Below are positions 58,488 to 64,000 of a DNA stretch of 64,000 nucleotides, one piece after another (the stretch's first letter is position 1; every line of letters begins with the position of its first letter). Source of the stretch: Coniferiporia sulphurascens (Eukaryota; Basidiomycota; Agaricomycetes; Hymenochaetales; Hymenochaetaceae). The position numbers and the translations under genes are program-made. The notes under the pieces were generated by a model. That model did no database searches. It saw only the letters and a list, made by a program, of their open reading frames with translations, and was not told the DNA's origin. Where the stretch lies: contig NBBA01000002.1 of NCBI GenBank assembly GCA_002794785.1, positions 1,364,001 to 1,428,000 on the forward strand. The letters run 5' to 3'.

Positions 58488-61400
58488 ATGGCCACCGCAA
58501 CGCAGCGCTCCCAGTCGTCCCACACGCCCTCCAGCGACCAGCAGTCCTCCGACCAGGACCCGTGGGAAGGCGACAAAATGTCCGTCCGTCTTACTTCGAT
58601 AGCAGCTTCAGTATCGTGCCCGTGTTTCATGCTCATTTTTTCTACCCTGCAGGTTTAATATCTACATATGGGATTACTGTACGAAACACGGCTATAGCAA
58701 CACCGCAAGGGAGCTTGCAGAGGAGGCCAAGCTTTCGCCCAACCCGCATCCACCAATAGATGCAAAGCAGGGCTTGTTGTACGAGTGCGTCCACGCTTCT
58801 AATGGTCTCGTGTGTCTCTTCATCCCCAGCTTATTCTGCTCGACAACATCACAGATGGTGGAGCGTCTTCTGGGTCCTCTTTACCGCAAAGAGCAGCAGT
58901 ACCGGCGGCGAAGACGCGATGATATACATGCATGTTCGTCCTTTTCTTTTCTACTCATCTTTGTCTCCGAGCACCGACACCGACGCATGTCCAGCACCAG
59001 ATGCAGGGGCGCATGCAGCAGGGCGCTTTACCGCGCTCCTTGCCAAATGGCGTGCGTGCGAGCATAGCTGGCGGCGGGCCTATGCCCGGTATGCCCCCTA
59101 CGGGCGTGGCTGCACCGGCGCCGATAGGCCCCTTGCCGTCCTCAGCAGCGATTTCTGCGCTGCCGCCTCAGCACCAAATGCATCAAATGCCGAACGGTAC
59201 ACATGTTCCACCTTCATCCACTGTCTCGCAACAGCAGCAGCAGCAGCAGGCTCAGCAACAGCAACCACAGCAGCAGCAACAGCAAGCCCAATCTCAGCAG
59301 CAGCAGCAGCAGCAGCAACAGGCGCAGCAACAGGCGCAGCAGCAGCAACAACAGGCGCAGCAGCACCACCAGCAGGCGCAGCAGCAGCAGCAACAGCAAC
59401 AACACCAGCAGCAACAGGCTCAGCAACAGCAGTTGCAACAACAAGCACAACAGCAGGCGCTGCAGCGTCAGCAACAGCAACAGCAGCCGCTTCCGCTCGG
59501 CTTCCCACATCCTCAGCATCTACCTAACGGCATGCCAGGCCAGCCAGGCATGCGTTCGACGCACCCCGCCCAACCCGGGGCCGGTGCCCCACGTGCACCC
59601 ATGTCAATGCCCCCGTTCCAGAGCCCGACGATGACCCACCCGCACACACCTGCAAGTCAGCACTCACACCCTCCGCCCCAACCCGGTGCAGGTCCACCGC
59701 CACCTTATCCCGGTCCCGTCCCGCAGGCCATGTATGGACAGCATATGCACATGCGTCCAATGCCGCCCAATGCCGGAGGTCCGGGCGCTGGGATGCAGAA
59801 CGGCGTTGGCCCGCAAGGCCAGAACGCCGGATCACCAGGATATTTGCAGAACGCGGGAAGCCGCGCAGCTACTCCCGCACAAGGCGGAGGTCCGGGGCTT
59901 GCTCTTCCGAGTCCAGGTTTAGCGCCTCGCACAGTACCACAAACGCCCCCCAGCTTTGGCGTCGGTATGGCAGTGCCCACTGGCGGCGGACGTCCGCCGT
60001 TCGACCAGATGAATACAGATCTCGCGAAGATCGACCCACAGATGATGGCGGAGCTCAAGGCTGAGCTCGGTTTTGGGAACAGGGATTTTTCAGCAATGAC
60101 CATTGATGACAAGGTGAATTTAAAGCTCTCCAGCGAAAGCTTTGTTTTTGATACTGACTCTTACTGTCTTAAGAACCGACTCCTGACACTCTACCGACAA
60201 CGGCAATCAGGAGGTTTGACTCTCTTTTGATATAATCTTTAATGTGTCGATCGGCAACTGATTTCTGTGTTCATTCCTTTAGGTCCGAGCAACCAAGCCG
60301 GCGCCAATGCTCGAAATCAGCAGGGTCGGGGCTCGAAACGAAATAGCGTGTCTCCTGGAGATGAGGTGACGACTTTCTCTCAAATTAGGATCGCACTTTG
60401 TCTGACTCACACGAGGACCAGCCGGAAACTAACGTGAAGGGAGAGTCATCCCCTCCCGCACAGAAGCGTGTGCGACGGTCGCCCGAACAACCAGCTCCCC
60501 CAGGCCCTCCTAACAATGTATCTGCACCAGGCCAGCCAACCCCGATGTCTGGAATGTATCCCACAACTATGATGCCTCCCGCGATGCGGGGGGGACCACC
60601 GTTCACACCGCAAATGGGCAACATGGCGCCGGGCATGATGATGCATCCCGGCATGGTGACGCCGCAGATGCCACAGCAAATGACGCAGCAGGTGTGTGCA
60701 AACATCCAATCAGTTCATTTACAATCTCCCTCTCTTCTCTCGCTTTGTTTTAGTATCTGATTCACTCCTCATTCCCTGTTTCGACCTTTCTAGCTGACGC
60801 AAATCCAGTTACAGTCAAAGAACAGTCAGCAATATCATCCGAACATGCAGCCAATGCACAAAATGGGCACTGCGGGTACGCCTATGTCGTCCTCTATACC
60901 TGTGTCTGGGGCTGGCGATAACAGTTCTTCGTCCTCAGATCAACCGCCGTTTGGACCGGATGCCAATCAGCCACGATCCGCACCTCCGTTTTTCGCGCCC
61001 GGGGGGAGTGCAAGTGCAGGAGGTCGCCCTAACCCGCAGCAGAATAAACCTGGTGGGGGCATGATGCCACCGCCATCGTCACCTGCGACAAACGGTAACG
61101 GAAAGCCATCGCCAGCGGCTCAAGGTGTTCAGGGCAAACCGGATAGTTCTGTGAAGATCGAGAACTCACCGCGCAGTGGGCCACAACAGCCGCCGTCATC
61201 GTCCTCAGGTGCAGCGGGGCCGTCTCCTGCTACGCCCGCTCCAAGCCAGCCGGGGAACGTTGGCGTTCCATCGCGACCTGCAACGGCTACATCAAACGCG
61301 TCAGCAACAACAGCTCCCTCCACTAACGCTCCTATGTCAGCCGGGACGGCCTCTTCTGCTGCTGCTTCGCTTTCCGCGTCAGCACCACCGATATCAGGTG

Positions 61401-61567
61401 GTCCGACAGGAACAGCCACGGATTCGTTGACGAACTTCGACTTCATGGGGTCGGCGTTTGAGGAATTTTCGACAATCTTTGGACGAGAGGAGGAAATTAA
61501 CTTCGAACAAGACTTTGGGTCCTGGTTTGGTACCGGTGGCGACATGATGTTAGATTCAGCGAAGTGA
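58488..61567 (+). CDS. LisH/LUFS-domain transcriptional regulator, Som1/Flo8-like
   Basis: Eight exons, 58488-58579, 58653-58784, 58855-58933, 58995-60113, 60174-60213, 60283-60365, 60389-60691 and 60794-61567, close to 873 aa. The LisH/LUFS region (about 31-101) reads MFNIYIWDYCTKHGYSNTAR, ELAEEAKLSPNPHPPIDAKQ, GLLYEWWSVFWVLFTAK, as in fungal Flo8/Som1/Adn proteins and plant LEUNIG. These are nuclear co-regulators of adhesion and development acting downstream of cAMP-PKA. The rest is disordered: a Gln tract encoded by mixed CAG/CAA at about 59229-59488, Pro/Gly/Met-rich stretches, a conserved-looking DKNRLLTLYRQRQSGG, a basic QKRVRRSPEQP and an acidic/aromatic C terminus (SLTNFDFMGSAFEEFSTIFG then FGSWFGTGGDMM) that could be an activation region. 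Introns 60114-60173 (60 nt, stop-free, length divisible by three) and 60366-60388 (23 nt; a 41-nt alternative starts at 60348) are unusual. Confidence 0.87.
59229..59488 (+). repeat. CAG/CAA tract coding for a Gln-rich region
   Basis: About 87 codons are mostly CAG or CAA, interrupted by Ala, His and Leu codons. The mixture of the two Gln codons indicates old, stabilised tract growth. Long Ala and Ser frames in the other phases (58760-59527, 59098-59508 minus) are products of this repeat, not genes. Confidence 0.9.
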
Positions 61568-64000
61568 CTCGCTCAGTGTATATCATTACACCTCCGTTTC
61601 TTGGCCTCTGCTGTCCTCGCCGCCCTCATTTGCTCTTATTGCTGCACGCGCTTATCTTTCATCTAAGATTGTTTGTATATTCTCGCTCTTAACTTTAGTC
61701 CCAGCCCTGCACCAGCTTTCTGTTCTTTCCCCTCCTTTCTTCGTTATCGTTGGATCTTCTGCTCCCATCTGTGCGTTATTGCTCTCTCTTTATTTATTGT
61801 ATGCCTTTTGTCTCAGTTGTCCCCCGATCCCTCTTCCCGTCCTTTGTCTCCAGCATAACTACTACTTACCAGTGTGGATAGAGCGCGCGTCGTACTTACA
61901 TCGCACCCCACCTTTTTTTGCGCGTTGTGAGCATTATTGTCTTGGTCGTGGGTTTGCCTGCCCGTTGCTGTTTTTTATCACGCCTTTCTCGTTTCCATCC
62001 TCCACCCATCCCTATGCGATAATTAGCCTGCTCTTGTTTCTTTGCCAAAAGTCCGGATTCGTCTCTGCGCACCCCCGCCCCCTCGAGTCGTTTTTCTCCT
62101 CGACTCGTTCTACCTCTTAATTGCCGTCTCTGTACAATTGGCTTAAATAGCACTCCACTTGCATCTGTAACTTTTATTACGAGCGCCTTGTGCGGTGGGT
62201 GTGAGCAAGGCATGGTGGTTCGTACCACAGTCGTGTCGGCGAAAATCATAATTGCTGATGTGCAGTGATCGACACGATCGGCCTCAAAACCCTACTACCA
62301 GCAGTACTAGTAGCACTATAACCACCGTGATCGCAGCTAGAGCCAGGGCTGGCGGCTGCCTGATACATTGCTGTATACACAGGGTCAATGAGGAATATCG
62401 ATCCCCTAACTTGCTTTACCCGGCAGGCTCTTTGCCTCAACTTATTGGGTCGCGCCGCCGCGATCAAAACGCCCCCCCCCCTTTGTGGTGGCGGCCCGTC
62501 GTCTGCCCAGCTACTCCTTACTCTTATCGGCAGACTGATATCGATTGGATTGCGACTATGTGTCTGATCAATAGCTTAAATGCTAAGAGCCGTGAATCTA
62601 CGACTCGGAAGTCGCCACTACCTGAGTGAGTAAAGTTTTCCTTCCCGGGATGCAATCGTGTACTTTAAGTGTATGACTCCCTTTTTTTGTTGACGTTCGT
62701 TTTTCTTCCCTGCCTCGAGCCTAGAGTCTGACGATGTCCCTATGCTTTACCTCCGTTCGTACCCGTAGACTTGCGTCTTACTCATGACTTCTAACATGGG
62801 TCATCGATTCGGTGCCCCGCTGGCAACTGGATTTAATATCAGACGAGCCAGAATGTGGCTTTTGCCTTCCCGCGAAGACTTGATCCTGCCAGACTGTCGC
62901 TGGAGGAGGTTCTATCTACATCTCCGAAATGCTTCCGCTGTTCTACTCATGGATCACCATCTACGACTGATATGTCGTTTAGTCGGAGGCTAGATGTGGT
63001 GGACGCACGTCATTTCTGGATCTGAGCAGGCTTTTTGCTAGTGGATAAAGGTAGTGGAGGGTGCGGGTTTTCGATTTTACCATTTCGTGATTGTCTTCCG
63101 CGTCTTTTGACTGCTATATCGGTAAATCTTGCGTGATATGGCTTAAGCAGGCTGTCCCCTCCCGTTCCGGTACTGTATTGACGTTTTGACGATCACGTAA
63201 TTCCCTCTGCCTCAGAGGGTGTTGGACTTCGGCTTGTAAGGAACGATTAGACATCTGAGTTGTATTTCGTCTCTTAGAACCACCCGATCGGACTGGATGA
63301 TTAATTATATGTTTTAAGATGGTCTTTATAACCCGTATTACGCGGGGGCCGTCTTCACCGGCATGTGGTGTTGAATCCTGATCGTGTCATGAGTTTCTGA
63401 GTAAGAGAAGAAGTCAGAAATGCTTTTGGTTCCGTTCATGTCTCATCGTTCAACGGGTGAAAATATCTTCTTAACCATTCCGCGGAACATTTCGTGAATA
63501 GCGGTCGCCGCTATCCATCTCACGGTACTTGCACAGTAAGCGGGGATGGGTGATTTTTCTGAAGACCTTCTGGCCCGAGACAACCGGCGATTCGAAGGTG
63601 GCCCCTTTAAAGGTGGAAATGGTAATTTGGCATCACAGTGTTACATACATGTAGTTTCCGTATTACCGCGGCCGGATCGTATATTGAGCTATGAGAGCCG
63701 GGACCGTGTCAACGGGATTCTGGATCCGATATGACCGTTGGAAACTCCGTGATGAAGTAGCGAGATTAAAGGGCGTGTCGAGCTTAGTGCCCCGGCGCCC
63801 GTGAGGCTGGAACTTCCTATTCGTATTGACTGATCCGATCTTCTGAAGTGTTCATGTTATCCGCATGATAACGTTCTTTGAATAGTGAGTTCAGAAGTTA
63901 GCAATTTCAGGTCGAGGTCCTGTGGACTGCGGTACTGAAGATTCATTATCGACATCATACGAGGAGAACTGAAGCACCTTGGTGTGGAGAAAGGTCTTGC
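61568..64000. other. gene-free right end
   Basis: The first 600 bases are C/T-rich on the plus strand and include the 3' flank of the Som1-like gene. Beyond 62250 only short frames (maximum about 125 codons, 62252-62629) without domains or conserved-looking splice sites occur on either strand. I see no tRNA, repeat array or retroelement terminus. Confidence 0.4.

Noticed and set aside
58298..58759. 153-codon plus ORF upstream of the LisH exons
   Set aside because: Composition-driven reading of the C/T-rich leader; the LisH frame starts cleanly at 58488.
58760..59527. 255-codon plus ORF with Ala/Thr repeats
   Set aside because: Out-of-phase reading of the CAG/CAA tract in the Som1-like gene.
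1..64000. CRISPR arrays, bacterial operons, rRNA or tRNA genes
   Set aside because: No regularly spaced direct repeats with unique spacers and no recognisable tRNA B-box with matching stems were seen; the window is eukaryotic. A tRNA scan would be needed to exclude a tRNA completely.

Overview
The window is nuclear DNA of a filamentous basidiomycete, most probably an Agaricomycete. The evidence is intron density (mostly 50-65 nt GT-AG introns), the set of protein families (small-OPT transporter, GH16_1 laminarinase-like enzyme, DNMT5, LisH Som1/Flo8-type regulator, HSF-type factor) and short, often divergent, intergenic spaces. I built the spliced gene models by hand from family conservation, GT/AG sites and frame closure. 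Eleven recognised genes and three or more unrecognised ones could be supported, and almost every model closes to a whole number of codons.

Left part (1-17 kb): the window opens inside a minus-strand reading frame that runs off the left edge and looks like ORF1 of a LINE-type retroelement. A long stretch without convincing genes follows. Next come a 15-exon oligopeptide transporter (5.0-8.2 kb) containing an inferred 2-nt micro-exon, a possible unrecognised minus-strand gene (about 8.6-9.7 kb), a CRIPT homologue (9.97-10.65 kb) and a secreted GH16 glucanase (12.3-13.5 kb). The interval 15.3-16.6 kb holds four or five diverged copies of one short unit, which looks like a decayed local duplication.

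Middle (17-33 kb): a 2206-codon minus-strand gene carries a C5 DNA methyltransferase, a cysteine cluster, a SNF2-type ATPase split by a large charged insertion and by a RING finger, in the order of the DNMT5 maintenance methyltransferases. It shares a roughly 120-bp divergent promoter with a DPP1-like PAP2 lipid phosphatase. A CID-domain protein with an RGG/RS-rich tail, an unresolved minus-strand coding region and a small coiled-coil protein follow.

Right part (33-64 kb): an HSF-type transcription factor and ARP2 are divergently arranged, then pyridoxal kinase and a 1778-aa protein with three START-like domains and a C-terminal membrane segment are also divergent. After these come a vezatin/Inp2-like membrane protein, an unrecognised 404-aa protein with a C2H2-like motif, and a Som1/Flo8-like LisH regulator with a large Q tract. 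The last 2.4 kb hold no gene I can support.

The genes are not an obvious functional cluster: they are mostly housekeeping and regulatory genes (actin nucleation, vitamin B6 salvage, CTD reading, lipid handling) between transposon-like and decayed DNA. The DNMT5 gene is the feature of greatest biological interest.
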